A stretch of 29,399 bases of DNA, taken from CAYUVA01 sp964448115 [NCBI: uncultured bacterium]. GTDB lineage: Bacteria > CAYUVA01. The notes under the pieces were generated by a model. That model searched no databases and was not told where the DNA came from. It worked only from the letters and a program-made list of their open reading frames with translations. Shown here piece after piece: positions 15,123-26,016 of this stretch (its first letter is position 1; each line of letters opens with the position of its first letter). The translations under genes and the position numbers were made by a program. The stretch covers positions 1 through 29,399 of the forward strand of contig CAYUVA010000049.1 of assembly GCA_964448115.1 (NCBI GenBank), in the 5' to 3' direction.

Positions 15123-17015
15123 ATGGATAGCTACCAAAAGGTAATACGGATATTGATGCCCTCTTTGTTGTGTCTTTTCGCATTCCTTTTAGCAATCACT
15201 CCCATAATGAACCTCGATTTCTGGTGGCATATTGCGGTAGGAAGGCTGCTTTGGGAAAATGGCATCCTGCCTGATAAGGATCTTTTCAGCCACACTGCGC
15301 AAGGTCTTGCTTGGGATAACAAGGAATGGCTCTTTGATGTGATCCTTTACCTGGTGGTCAAGCACTTAGGTATTACCAGCGCCACCTTATTCAAGGCACT
15401 TTTGGTCGCTATTTGGATCTACCTGGTCTATAGGGTCATCGAAAAGCAAAGCGCTCAGCCTGCTCTATCCGCCCTGTTCAGCATTATTATTCTCTACAGC
15501 AGCCGGCTTATCTTCACCGAGCGCCCTTGGCTGGTAACCATCCTTTTTGAGGCTTTGTTCCTGCTTATTTTGTTGGATTACAAGGATGTAAGAACCCCCT
15601 ATGTATGGATGCTTCCCTTGCTGATGGTCTTATGGGTCAATCTACATCCTGGAGCGGTGATCGGGCTGTTTATCGTATTTTGCTTTCTGCTCGATGAGTT
15701 GATACAAGGCACAGATAAAAGCAAAAGAGAGCCGGGGAAAGCTAAACCGGTGATTGCCAGGGAGATGTTCTCGACCTCCAGTCGCCTTTTTACCCTGGCG
15801 GTCGTTTTCCTCGCTGTGGCGGTTGCCATACTGGTAAATCCAGTTACCTTCAAGCGATACACCGCACCGGTGGAGCTTTTCTTCCTGGCAGGAGATTACA
15901 CCGCTGTTTTGAATGAGACCCAGGCGCCGACACTAACGAGTCATTCTGTATTTTTCATACTCTTGGCTTTGTGCATTATCATGTGGCTATTATTTATCAC
16001 CAAGACTCGTCCCAGCCAGGCGGTGCTTTTATGCTTTTTTGGCTTGGCTGCTTTATTTTGGCAACGAAACATTCCTTTATTTTCCACCGCATCCGCCTTT
16101 CTCATCGGCTCATCGATCCGCCAGTTGAGTAGGCTGAAAGAACCTGATATCAAGCATTTTCTTGACACCAACCGCATTGCCATCCAGTTGATAGCCATTA
16201 TGCTGCTCGCCTTGGGGTGTATACTGCTTCCTTGCTCCGACCACTTCGGTTTGGGGGTAAATCTCTCGGTTTTCCCTGACCAGGCGCTTGATTTTATGAG
16301 GAAGAATCACCTGGAGGGGAACCTGTATAATATTTATGACTGGGGAAGCTACCTTATGTGGAAAGGCTACCCCCAGTACAAGGTCTTTATCGATGGCAGG
16401 GGACCGGATGTCTATCCAATGAGGATATGGAGGGACTACCAGTCTATACAGCGTGGGGATGACCGCTATTCTCAATTATTAGACAAGTATGAGGTGGAGC
16501 TGGTCCTCGTCTCCACTGCCGATCGGCTGCAAAGGCTGATAAATCGGCTAAATTCCGATGGAAACTGGACACTGGCTTTCGGCAGCTATACAACCAGGCT
16601 TTATGTCAGGGATAAGGGAGTAAATGCCGGGTTCGTTGAAGTTCACAAGGGTATCTCTAGGTTTTGGGAGCTGCTTCCAGGTGAGCCGGATAAGGCTTTT
16701 ACCTTGATGCAAAACCTGGTCGATAAGTATCCTTATGAGGCGCATGGATACTATCACCTGGGTATATATTACGGGCAGGCAACCAAAGATTACAAAAGGG
16801 CGATCGAGATGTTCAACAAGGCTATCAAGCTAGCGCCCAACTTCGCCGATGCATATAACAACCTGGCAGTGGTCTATAGCTTGATCGGAGACCATGAAAA
16901 TGCACTAAAGAGCCTCCAGGATGGATTAAAGGCAGCCCCGGATTCCAGGATTCTAAGGCAAAACCTGAACCTTCTCAAAGGGAAAATGCGTACCGATGGT
17001 AAAGCTGGAAGATAG
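15123..17015 (+). CDS. polytopic membrane protein, GT-C glycosyltransferase-like, with C-terminal TPR
   Basis: A 630-aa protein with about ten hydrophobic helices up to residue 380, then a soluble part. The first loop after helix 1 reads MNLDFWWHIAVGRLLWENG (residues 29-47) and DLFSHT...WDNKEWLFD. This is an acidic first-loop pattern typical of GT-C-fold polyprenyl-phosphate-sugar glycosyltransferases and related membrane proteins. The segment NLYNIYDWGSYLMWKGYP and VFIDGR are also typical of such proteins. The C-terminus carries TPR units (AHGYYHLGIYYG ... AIEMFNKAIKLAPNFADAYN ... ALKSLQDGLKAAP). No donor or acceptor can be named. The downstream gene overlaps it by 20 bases. The ribosome site is weak. 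Confidence 0.75.
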   Translation: MDSYQKVIRILMPSLLCLFAFLLAITPIMNLDFWWHIAVGRLLWENGILPDKDLFSHTAQGLAWDNKEWLFDVILYLVVKHLGITSATLFKALLVAIWIYLVYRVIEKQSAQPALSALFSIIILYSSRLIFTERPWLVTILFEALFLLILLDYKDVRTPYVWMLPLLMVLWVNLHPGAVIGLFIVFCFLLDELIQGTDKSKREPGKAKPVIAREMFSTSSRLFTLAVVFLAVAVAILVNPVTFKRYTAPVELFFLAGDYTAVLNETQAPTLTSHSVFFILLALCIIMWLLFITKTRPSQAVLLCFFGLAALFWQRNIPLFSTASAFLIGSSIRQLSRLKEPDIKHFLDTNRIAIQLIAIMLLALGCILLPCSDHFGLGVNLSVFPDQALDFMRKNHLEGNLYNIYDWGSYLMWKGYPQYKVFIDGRGPDVYPMRIWRDYQSIQRGDDRYSQLLDKYEVELVLVSTADRLQRLINRLNSDGNWTLAFGSYTTRLYVRDKGVNAGFVEVHKGISRFWELLPGEPDKAFTLMQNLVDKYPYEAHGYYHLGIYYGQATKDYKRAIEMFNKAIKLAPNFADAYNNLAVVYSLIGDHENALKSLQDGLKAAPDSRILRQNLNLLKGKMRTDGKAGR

Positions 17016-19269
17016 AAAAAAGTTAAGCACCGGGGATTGGCTCGCCCTTTTGCCACTGTCGGTTATCGGTCTTGCAGTACCTTTGATAGTTACCCCAGGC
17101 TTAGTGGAGCCGTACTCTTACATGAAGGAATCTATCTTTGAGATGCTGCTCGCTTTATCTCTGCTGGGATATACATTCAATCTTCCGAAGAAGACTGGAT
17201 TGAACTTCTCGATACATTACCTCCAGTTGCTATTGGTAGCTTCTTTTCTCATCTGCTGTATATCGGTGCTCGGCTCCGAAACCAGGTTTTATGGTGCTCG
17301 ACGCCTGGTGGAGATAGGCGAGCTGCTGACATTTGCTTTTTTGATCAGTCATCTTTGGCGCCATCGACTGGCAAGGTCTCTGCTGATCGCTGGATTCATG
17401 CTCGGTGCGATCATAACCTCCGTTTACGGGATATTACAGTGGAATGATGTCATCAGGGTGAACTGGCAGGCATTGCACTGGGAGGCTGGACTAGGAAGGA
17501 GGATATTCTCAACCATCGGCAATCCGAATTTCCTCGGCGAGTATATTCTTTGCCTTATCTGGCTGCCATTAGCCTTGTATTTAATCTCCAGACATCCCTT
17601 GCTGCGCCTGACCGCAGGTGCGGCCTGGCTGCTGATGTACGCTGCGCTGTTGTACACAAACTCGTGGGGATGTTACCTGGGAGCTTTGGTTGGGGGCATC
17701 TTCTTCACGATATTATTCATAAGATCAAGATATTCTACCAGTGCGACCAGGGATCGCATAGTGGTTGCAATTATTGCTTTTTTATTGACTGCATCCTTTG
17801 TTCGCTACAAGGGTAGCCAGGTAGTCGGCGAGACCACCGGCGCTGTTGCCAGGGCTCTACTGTACCAGGCTGCTGTTGATATGATAAAAGAGCGTCCGCT
17901 TACAGGTTTCGGACTAGATAACTATTTCGCCTACTCGAATAAATACATCTCCCGGCTATCGACCAAGCCACAATACAACGAGATATTCATCTCCAACCCC
18001 AACCTTATCTTGCGCAATCCAGGCAGGGTGCACAATGAGCTGTTGAGCCTCTGGGTGGAGCTGGGCATCATCGGCGCCATACTAGGATTGTATTTCAGTA
18101 TAATCACCATGAGGTACATAATTCGGGAAGTAAAGCTGACTGATAGTAAATCAGCGCTCGACCTAATTTGCTGTGCAGCAGGTCTGGCAGCGGTCGTGGC
18201 TCAATCAATGGTCAACTTTCCATTGAGGACTACCGTCCCATCCATGGCTTGTGCATTCATCCTCGCAGCAGCCATCGCTAGGCTGAACAATGGAAATATC
18301 ATCATTGCCAGGGGTAAAGCCGCTTTAAGCATGGCGCTTGCTATAATGCTTGCATCTGCCACCATGGCTGCTTTCTTGTGTTATCGTAGCATCTCCCGCA
18401 TCAAGTCCCAGGTGCACTATACCAAACAGGAAAGGTTCGCGACCCAAGGGATGATAGGTGAAGCGCTCGCAGAGACGGTGGCATCCAACAACGCTCATGT
18501 TCTCTCGACCGAATCGATATTTCGCCAGGCAAAATATTCTCTGATGCTAAAAGAGTTAGATTTGGCTCAGCAAGCCATCTCGCTATGTAAACGCATCCAG
18601 CCTTTTCATGAATACACTCACTTTCTCGATGCGCAGTTGCGGGCTGCCAAGGGTAATCACGAGGCAGCCATTGAGGGGCTGCGAGCTGCCATTGAGCTGG
18701 AACCGAGGTATGCCGCCGCCTATATTTTGCTAATCGAAAGGGCGCTCAAGCTAAAGCGAATCGATCTCGCTGCCGAGTATTATGATCGCGCCCTAGCTTA
18801 CATCAAGTCGAGCCAGGATTTAATAAACACGGGAGGCATCCTGGCAGCGCACCAGGGGGATCTTGAACAAGCGAGGCAACGATTCAAGGAGGCTGACAAG
18901 ATGCTAAACGGCAACGTCGTGGCAAGATACAATCTGCACGTTATAGACTCCTTTAGCCCTGATGTGGCGCTAGGGCACTTGATCGGATACATCGAGTATG
19001 GCTGGATAACCGACCGTCTGAACGAGGGACTAAGGAGCTTTTCTGATGGTGATCTATCAAGGGCAAACTCCTTCTATGAGACCATCCTTAGGCGATTTCC
19101 CGATTATGTGCCCGCAGTATCGAATATCGGCTCTGTTTATCTGCGACAGGGGGATCTTAATAATGCAGCCATTTACTTTAATAAGGCTCTATCCATCGAT
19201 CCCAAGCACCAGGTAACCAGAGAGAACCTCAGGTTTCTCGAGGCAATAGCAACCCAAAAGCTTAAATAA
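16996..19269 (+). CDS. O-antigen ligase/Wzy-like membrane protein with C-terminal TPR repeats
   Basis: The 757-aa protein has some twelve hydrophobic helices (about 15-450) and then TPR-type helical repeats (about 510-750, e.g. AAIEGLRAAIELEPRYAAAY and NNAAIYFNKALSIDPKHQ). Wzy/WaaL hallmarks are present: FSTIGNPNFLGEY (171-183), RPLTGFGLDNY (300-310) and RVHNELLSLWVELGIIG (344-360). Such proteins join lipid-linked glycans to each other, to lipid A or to proteins at the outer face of the membrane. TPR tails are common in the protein-glycosylating kind, so glycoprotein or S-layer glycan transfer is plausible (inference). The ATG overlaps the previous gene by 20 bases, so the two are co-translated. 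It converges on the epimerase gene with an 11-base gap. Confidence 0.85.
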   Translation: MVKLEDRKKLSTGDWLALLPLSVIGLAVPLIVTPGLVEPYSYMKESIFEMLLALSLLGYTFNLPKKTGLNFSIHYLQLLLVASFLICCISVLGSETRFYGARRLVEIGELLTFAFLISHLWRHRLARSLLIAGFMLGAIITSVYGILQWNDVIRVNWQALHWEAGLGRRIFSTIGNPNFLGEYILCLIWLPLALYLISRHPLLRLTAGAAWLLMYAALLYTNSWGCYLGALVGGIFFTILFIRSRYSTSATRDRIVVAIIAFLLTASFVRYKGSQVVGETTGAVARALLYQAAVDMIKERPLTGFGLDNYFAYSNKYISRLSTKPQYNEIFISNPNLILRNPGRVHNELLSLWVELGIIGAILGLYFSIITMRYIIREVKLTDSKSALDLICCAAGLAAVVAQSMVNFPLRTTVPSMACAFILAAAIARLNNGNIIIARGKAALSMALAIMLASATMAAFLCYRSISRIKSQVHYTKQERFATQGMIGEALAETVASNNAHVLSTESIFRQAKYSLMLKELDLAQQAISLCKRIQPFHEYTHFLDAQLRAAKGNHEAAIEGLRAAIELEPRYAAAYILLIERALKLKRIDLAAEYYDRALAYIKSSQDLINTGGILAAHQGDLEQARQRFKEADKMLNGNVVARYNLHVIDSFSPDVALGHLIGYIEYGWITDRLNEGLRSFSDGDLSRANSFYETILRRFPDYVPAVSNIGSVYLRQGDLNNAAIYFNKALSIDPKHQVTRENLRFLEAIATQKLK

Positions 19270-19280
19270 AGCTGTTTTTA

Positions 19281-20405
19281 TCAAGCCAATCCGCGCTTCC
19301 TCAGTTCCTCTCTAGCCTTATCGAACAGATCGACCGCGCGCTGCGAGCGCACCCACTCGGTGAGATCCTCGATGCCATCCTCGAATCTGACCGTTGGCTG
19401 GAAGCCGAGCAAACGGCGAATGCGTGATATATCAGCATAGCAGTGCCTGATGTCCCCCTCACGGAACTGGTTGGTGATGGATGGCTCGATGCCCCTGTGG
19501 GGGGCAATTTTCTTGATAAGCACCCTTGCGATGTCAAGGATGCTGATGTTGTTGCCGGTGCCGACATTTAGCACCTGGTAATCGGCATCCGGCTTCTCCA
19601 TTGCGAGGATGTTCGCCTGGGCGATGTCTTTGACATGGATAAAATCCCTGCTCTGTAAGCCATCCTCATAGATTACAGGCGGGTTGCCGTTGAGGATACG
19701 AGAGGAGAATATTGCAGCCACGCCGGTATATGGATTTGACAGCGCCTGGCGGGGTCCGTAAATGTTGAAGTATCGCAGCGCCACGGTCGGTATCTTGTAC
19801 GAACGCCCCACGGCAAGGAACATCTCCTCGTGGTCGCGCTTGGTTATCGCGTAGATCGAGGTCGGATAGAGCAGCTTGTCCTCATCGGTAGGCATCGGCT
19901 GGCAAGTATTTGTGCACTTGGGGCAGAGCATCTCCCATTTACCAGCCTGCAATTGTTGCTTGGAACGCAGTTGGGGCATTACCTCTCCGCACTCTGGGCA
20001 CTTGTACTTACCCTCGCCATAGATCGACATGCTGCTCGCCACCAGGATCTTTCTCACCTTGTTGGGGCGGTTGACGATGACATCGAGCAGCACTGCACCG
20101 CCAAAAGAGTTATAGGATGTATACTTGGCTATCTGGTACATCGACTGCCCCACGCCCACCGCAGCCGCCTGGTGGAGCAGGATCTCGACCCCATCGAGAG
20201 CCTGGTAAACCGTGTCAGCATCCCTGACATCGCCTTTGATGAATTCGGCATCCGGGTGCAGGTATTCTGGCACTTGCGCGTTTTCCCCGTGTACCTGCGC
20301 TTCGAGATTATCCAACACCCGCACCTGATAACCCTTCTCGATCAGGGCATCGACTATATGCGAGCCGACAAAGCCGGATCCTCCTGTAACCAGCACTTTA
20401 GTCAT
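19281..20405 (-). CDS. NAD-dependent nucleotide-sugar epimerase/dehydratase with four-Cys insertion
   Basis: The 374-aa protein is an extended short-chain dehydrogenase of the GalE/RmlB group. It has VTGGSGFVGSH (residues 6-16), catalytic Tyr and Lys in YAITK (Y185, K189) with an upstream ASSMSIYG (the Ser), and YFNIYGPRQ and SRDFIHVKD. Between the Ser and Tyr sits an insertion with C136, C139, C161 and C164 (CPECG ... CPKC), which looks like a zinc ribbon. Similar insertions occur in a subgroup that includes enzymes called dTDP-L-rhamnose 4-epimerases. The exact sugar cannot be read from the sequence. It follows the acyl-CoA synthetase gene by 24 bases on the same strand, and probably supplies an activated sugar to the neighbouring glycan genes. 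Confidence 0.88.
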   Translation of the reverse strand: MTKVLVTGGSGFVGSHIVDALIEKGYQVRVLDNLEAQVHGENAQVPEYLHPDAEFIKGDVRDADTVYQALDGVEILLHQAAAVGVGQSMYQIAKYTSYNSFGGAVLLDVIVNRPNKVRKILVASSMSIYGEGKYKCPECGEVMPQLRSKQQLQAGKWEMLCPKCTNTCQPMPTDEDKLLYPTSIYAITKRDHEEMFLAVGRSYKIPTVALRYFNIYGPRQALSNPYTGVAAIFSSRILNGNPPVIYEDGLQSRDFIHVKDIAQANILAMEKPDADYQVLNVGTGNNISILDIARVLIKKIAPHRGIEPSITNQFREGDIRHCYADISRIRRLLGFQPTVRFEDGIEDLTEWVRSQRAVDLFDKAREELRKRGLA

Positions 20406-20429
20406 GGTCGGTTTGTTCTCCTTTACAAA

Positions 20430-22556
20430 TCAATCCTTGAATATCGAGATGCGTGCATCAACTATCTTGGCTCTCTTGCCCTTGGGGAAGCAGATTATCG
20501 GATTGAAGTCCAACTCCTTTATCTCCGGGTGATCTCCAACCAGTTGGGACAAACGCATTATGCATTCCATTATAAGCTCGAAGTCGATCGGCTTCTCCCC
20601 GCGTACCCCCTTGAGCAGCGGATAGCCCTTGATCGACTCGATCATCTCTCTTGCGTCCACATCTGAGATCGGCCAGATCTTGACCGAGATATCCTTGATC
20701 GTCTCCACATAGATCCCGCCCATGCCGAACATGATAAGGGGTCCGAACACCGGATCATGGTTCATACCGAGAATGACCTCTTTACCCCTATCCACCATCT
20801 CTTGCACCAAGTACCCGTTGATATTTCTGAAATTATCCCGCATCTCGTATATGGCGCCCTTTAGCTCCATCTTGTTCTTGATATCGATATAGACACCGCC
20901 GACATCGGACTTATGCACCACATCCTCGGCAATAACCTTAACTACCACAGGGTACCCGATCTGGTCGGCGAATTCGGTAGCTTCCTTGATACTGGTAGTG
21001 ATCATGTATCTAGGCACTGGGAAGCGGTAAGCCTCAAGTATCTGCTGCACCTCGGTGTCGAGCAGCCTTTCTCTATTTTCTCTTCGTGCCTGGGAGATTA
21101 TCTTTCTCGCCCCCTTTTTATCGACCTCGAAGGTATGGATCTTCCCTTCAGGTCTAGCGCGCAACTCGCTATATCGGGTCATTGCCCTGATGGCATTGAC
21201 CGCGGATTCTGGAAATGCATACATGGGGACACGCTTGTGCACGCTATCATAGAGATCAGGTCCCTTATCCTCATCCTTGCCCATGACACAGCCTAAAATA
21301 GGGATATCGTACCTTCTGTTCACCTTCTCTATGACCTCGACGATCTCCTTGGTATCAACGATTATGGGTGTTACGAAGATAACTAACACCGAATCTACCT
21401 CGCCGGATTGGCATATAAGATCAAGCGAAGCCTCGTATTCTTTGGCGCCTCCCATGGCGATCAGATCGACCGGATTGGAGACAGAGGCGTCCTGGGGCAC
21501 GACCTGGCGTAGTTTCTCGATAAGCTCATCCGAGAAGCGAGGTATCTCAAGGTTGAGGCTCACCGCTGCATCGGTCGCCATTATCGCCGGACCGCCAGCG
21601 TTGGATACAATGGCGATGCGGTTACCCTTGGGCAGGGGCTGATTGCTAAAGGCAAGGGCAAGGTCGAACAGCTCATCTATGGTGCGCACACGCAGGATGC
21701 CGCATTGCTCGAAGAGCGCCTCGGCTGCAACATCGACCTCGGCAAGCGCCCCGGTATGCGAGCTGGCTGCCCTGGCGCCGGCAAGCGTTCGACCCGCCTT
21801 GACCGCTATTATCGGCTTCACTTTTGTTATCTTCTTGGCTATCTTTGGAAAATTCTTCGGATTGCCGAAGTTCTCCAAGTACATCAAGATAACATCGGTC
21901 TGATCATCGTCCTTGAGGTATTCGAGCAGGTCGTTAGCCGAGACATCTGCCTTGTTGCCCATGGATGCGAAGATGGAGAAGCCAAGCCCGAGCTGCTCAG
22001 CCCTTGCCAGAATGATCACCCCCAGAGCTCCGCTTTGAGATAAAAAGGCGATTCGACCCGGCGGAGGCGCACTCGGCGAGAAGGTCGCATCCATCATAAC
22101 CTGGGGATGGAAGTTGATTACCCCCATGCAGTTGGGTCCGATCATGCGCATATTATACTGTCCCACCACCTGCTTCAGTTCCTCTTCGAGCTTGATCCCA
22201 TCTCCGCCTACTTCCCTGAAGCCGGCGCTGATGACAACCAACCCCTTTACGCCCTTTTGGCCGCACTCTTTGGCGACCGAGATCACATGCTGCTTGGGGA
22301 CGATGACCACTGCCAGGTCAACCTCATCTTGGACCTCGCTGACCGAGCCGTATGATTTGATGCTTCGCACCACCTGCGCCTTGGGGTTGACCGGGAATAT
22401 CATGCCGTTGTAGTCGTACTTGAGGAGATTATCTATAATCGCCCTGCCGATGGTCTTCTCCTTGCGTGATGCGCCAATTACCGCAATAGCGCGTGGCTTG
22501 AAGATGGCATCCATGCCCTCAGCCGAGCAAAGCGGGGCTTCATCATCGGATTTCAT
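20430..22556 (-). CDS. acyl-/acetyl-CoA synthetase (ADP-forming), alpha-beta fusion
   Basis: The 708-aa protein converts acyl-CoA + ADP + Pi to acid + CoA + ATP. Order of domains: CoA-binding (15-145: IFKPRAIAVIGAS, IGPNCMGVINF), two succinyl-CoA-ligase-like flavodoxin folds with the phospho-His in ASSHTGALAE (H267), then an ATP-grasp beta part (about 490-708: VVKVIAEDVVHKSDVGGVYI, GMGGIYVE, ELDFNPI). It is full length, both subunits in one chain. The ATG at 22554-22556 has AAGGA upstream. A 17-spaced promoter (22610-22638) and an imperfect palindrome in the leader (22569-22590) precede it. The enzyme is typical of anaerobes and archaea making ATP from acyl-CoA. Confidence 0.92.
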   Translation of the reverse strand: MKSDDEAPLCSAEGMDAIFKPRAIAVIGASRKEKTIGRAIIDNLLKYDYNGMIFPVNPKAQVVRSIKSYGSVSEVQDEVDLAVVIVPKQHVISVAKECGQKGVKGLVVISAGFREVGGDGIKLEEELKQVVGQYNMRMIGPNCMGVINFHPQVMMDATFSPSAPPPGRIAFLSQSGALGVIILARAEQLGLGFSIFASMGNKADVSANDLLEYLKDDDQTDVILMYLENFGNPKNFPKIAKKITKVKPIIAVKAGRTLAGARAASSHTGALAEVDVAAEALFEQCGILRVRTIDELFDLALAFSNQPLPKGNRIAIVSNAGGPAIMATDAAVSLNLEIPRFSDELIEKLRQVVPQDASVSNPVDLIAMGGAKEYEASLDLICQSGEVDSVLVIFVTPIIVDTKEIVEVIEKVNRRYDIPILGCVMGKDEDKGPDLYDSVHKRVPMYAFPESAVNAIRAMTRYSELRARPEGKIHTFEVDKKGARKIISQARRENRERLLDTEVQQILEAYRFPVPRYMITTSIKEATEFADQIGYPVVVKVIAEDVVHKSDVGGVYIDIKNKMELKGAIYEMRDNFRNINGYLVQEMVDRGKEVILGMNHDPVFGPLIMFGMGGIYVETIKDISVKIWPISDVDAREMIESIKGYPLLKGVRGEKPIDFELIMECIMRLSQLVGDHPEIKELDFNPIICFPKGKRAKIVDARISIFKD

Positions 22557-22609
22557 AGCTTAAATCCTTGATATAAAACTGATTTTATCATTGATTACAG
22601 CGACTATTG

Positions 22610-22638
22610 ATAATAGTTACCATCGTTATTGCTGTCAA
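22610..22638 (-). promoter_or_regulatory. promoter of the acyl-CoA synthetase gene
   Basis: A perfect -35 TTGACA (22633-22638), a spacer of exactly 17 and -10 TATTAT (22610-22615). A perfect ACTATT-GAT-AATAGT inverted repeat (22603-22617) covers the -10 and the likely start point. Confidence 0.65.
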
Positions 22639-22717
22639 GCGAAATCAGAAAAATCAGTATAACTGCCCGTTTGCGGAGTATCCCTTGATATAGTCATTTT
22701 TCATATCATATTTATTT

Positions 22718-22756
22718 AAAAAACCATAGGGCGCCGATCAATGTTGACCGGCGCCC
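22718..22756 (-). terminator. rho-independent terminator of groEL
   Basis: On the minus strand a GC-rich stem (GGGCGCCG at 22749-22756, read in reverse complement, with CGGCGCCC at 22729-22736) continues through an A/C mismatch into an inner TCA/TGA stem with a short loop. It is followed by TATGG and six T (22718-22723). It lies 32 bases after the groEL stop. Confidence 0.85.
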
Positions 22757-22787
22757 CTGATTCTTTTGTCAATAATTGTTCTATCGG

Positions 22788-24428
<1,641 letters not shown>

Positions 24429-24493
24429 TTATTATACATCTTGTATATCAATCCAATAGTATAACACAATTGCTATCGGTTTGTTCCAGTGTT

Positions 24494-24507
24494 TTGTTGG
24501 TCAACAA
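24494..24507. repeat. short perfect inverted repeat between groEL and the radical SAM gene
   Basis: TTGTTG-GT-CAACAA: two 6-bp arms around two bases, midway in the 192-bp divergent gap. It contains TGTTGG and TCAACA, similar to the boxes near 5988-6110, so it might be an operator. It is short and may be chance. Confidence 0.35.
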
Positions 24508-24523
24508 TTACTTTCCTAATCAT

Positions 24524-24552
24524 TTGCCATCCAGGGCAATTTAGCTTACATT
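24524..24552 (+). promoter_or_regulatory. possible promoter of the radical SAM gene
   Basis: -35 TTGCCA (24524-24529), a 17-base spacer and -10 TACATT (24547-24552), about 50 bases before the start codon. Confidence 0.4.
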
Positions 24553-24602
24553 TTGATTAAAAAATGAATATTAGGGACTTTTTTGGGTTGAATTAAGAGT
24601 TC

Positions 24603-26009
24603 ATGAGCCTGGAGATCGATATCCTTCTAATGCCGTCACTGCCGAGCCTGGTGGTAAATCCCCCCAGGCTTCCCGATCTCGGCATGGGCTATCTGGCTGC
24701 TGCTTGCAAAAAAGCTGGCTTCAAGGTGGCTTTATTTGACTGGAACTACCAGGCTGATAAAGATCAACTCAGGAAGGATATCGCCGACCTTAAACCCAAG
24801 TCGGTCGGGGTCAAGGTCTTCACCAAGGATGTCTGGGCAGCATGTCAGACCATAGACATCCTGAAAGAAGCATTAGGTGATGTACCTGTTATTATTGGCG
24901 GACCTCACATCAGCGCCATAGAGCCGGAGGAGATCTTTCTCGATCTTCCAGATGCTGATTATGCCTTGCGCGGAGAGGCGGAGATCTCCCTGCCGATGCT
25001 GCTTGAGAATATTATCGATGCCACAGACAATCTGGAGGGAATTCCTGGTCTTGTATATCGCAAGTCTGATGAGGTAATCATCAACCCTCAACCGCTACTG
25101 GTGGATGATCTCGATTCTCTGGGATTACCGCAATGGGATCTAATGGATCCTGCCGGGTACGATCACCCCTTCAACCGCGCTGGAAGGAGTGCCGGGGTAA
25201 CCGGCACCATCAACATCACCCGTGGCTGCCCGGATAGGTGCACCTTTTGCTGCGCTTATCGGGTGAACGGAAGAAAAGTAAGGGCACGCTCTGCCGAAAG
25301 CGTGCTCGAGGAGATCGAGCTGCTATACGAGAAGTACGGCGTGCGCCTGCTGCTCATCAGCGACACCAACTTCATATTCTATCGGGAACTTGTCGAGCAG
25401 GTCTGCGAAGGCATAATCCGCCGTGGTTATCGACTTAAATTCAACAGCCCGACCGGTCCCAATATCCGCATCCTGGATACCGAGCTGCTCAAGCTGCTCA
25501 AGCGTGCCGGTTGCCATTTCATCGGCTTCGGCGTGGAATCAGGCTCCCAACAGATGCACAAGAGAATAAAAAAATCTGCCCCCCTTGAGCTGGTGAAGGA
25601 GAAATCACGATTGATCCGCAACATGGGGATGGAGGTCTTCGGATACTTCATGTTCGGCTTCTTTGATGAGACTAGGAAGCAGATGCAGGAAACTATCGAC
25701 TATGCTTTCTCGGTCCCTTATGCCCACCGTAACTTCGATGTGGTCTTTCCTCTCCCTGGAACCGTGGAATATAGGTATCTGCTCAAGCGCCACCAGCTAG
25801 AGCGCATCGATTGGGCTTCATTCAAGCTCCAAGATTCGCCATACCAGGTATGTGAGCTGACCTACCCCCAACTGTTCAATCTTAGTCGCAAGGCATCCTT
25901 GAGACAGAAGATGCAACCCCGAAATATAGCTAACCTGGCTCGGGAACTATTGGTAAATAAGGAGCTGCGACAAAGGTCTCTAAAGAGGTTAAAAGGGCTT
26001 ATTCGTTAA
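24603..26009 (+). CDS. radical SAM protein with N-terminal B12-binding-type domain
   Basis: The 468-aa protein has an N-terminal Rossmann-like domain of the B12-binding type (about 5-140: PSLPSLVVNPPRLPDLGMGY, VIIGGPHIS, DYALRGEAE). No DxHxxG motif is present, so any cobalamin would bind without a His ligand, or the domain is only structural. The radical SAM core (about 200-400) has C209, C213 and C216 (CPDRCTFC) for a 4Fe-4S cluster, then ISDTNFIF and FGVESGSQ. Relatives methylate or rearrange lipids, cofactors and natural products; the substrate here is unknown. It stands among glycan-assembly genes and converges on the glycosyltransferase gene with a seven-base gap. The start ATG at 24603 has only a weak ribosome site. 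Confidence 0.88.
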   Translation: MSLEIDILLMPSLPSLVVNPPRLPDLGMGYLAAACKKAGFKVALFDWNYQADKDQLRKDIADLKPKSVGVKVFTKDVWAACQTIDILKEALGDVPVIIGGPHISAIEPEEIFLDLPDADYALRGEAEISLPMLLENIIDATDNLEGIPGLVYRKSDEVIINPQPLLVDDLDSLGLPQWDLMDPAGYDHPFNRAGRSAGVTGTINITRGCPDRCTFCCAYRVNGRKVRARSAESVLEEIELLYEKYGVRLLLISDTNFIFYRELVEQVCEGIIRRGYRLKFNSPTGPNIRILDTELLKLLKRAGCHFIGFGVESGSQQMHKRIKKSAPLELVKEKSRLIRNMGMEVFGYFMFGFFDETRKQMQETIDYAFSVPYAHRNFDVVFPLPGTVEYRYLLKRHQLERIDWASFKLQDSPYQVCELTYPQLFNLSRKASLRQKMQPRNIANLARELLVNKELRQRSLKRLKGLIR

Positions 26010-26016
26010 TGGAGCT

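Noticed and set aside
20913-21296. Long plus-strand frames opposite the acyl-CoA synthetase, GroEL, EF-Tu and ClC genes
   Set aside because: They are antisense shadows of well-identified proteins, with no family resemblance or ribosome sites.
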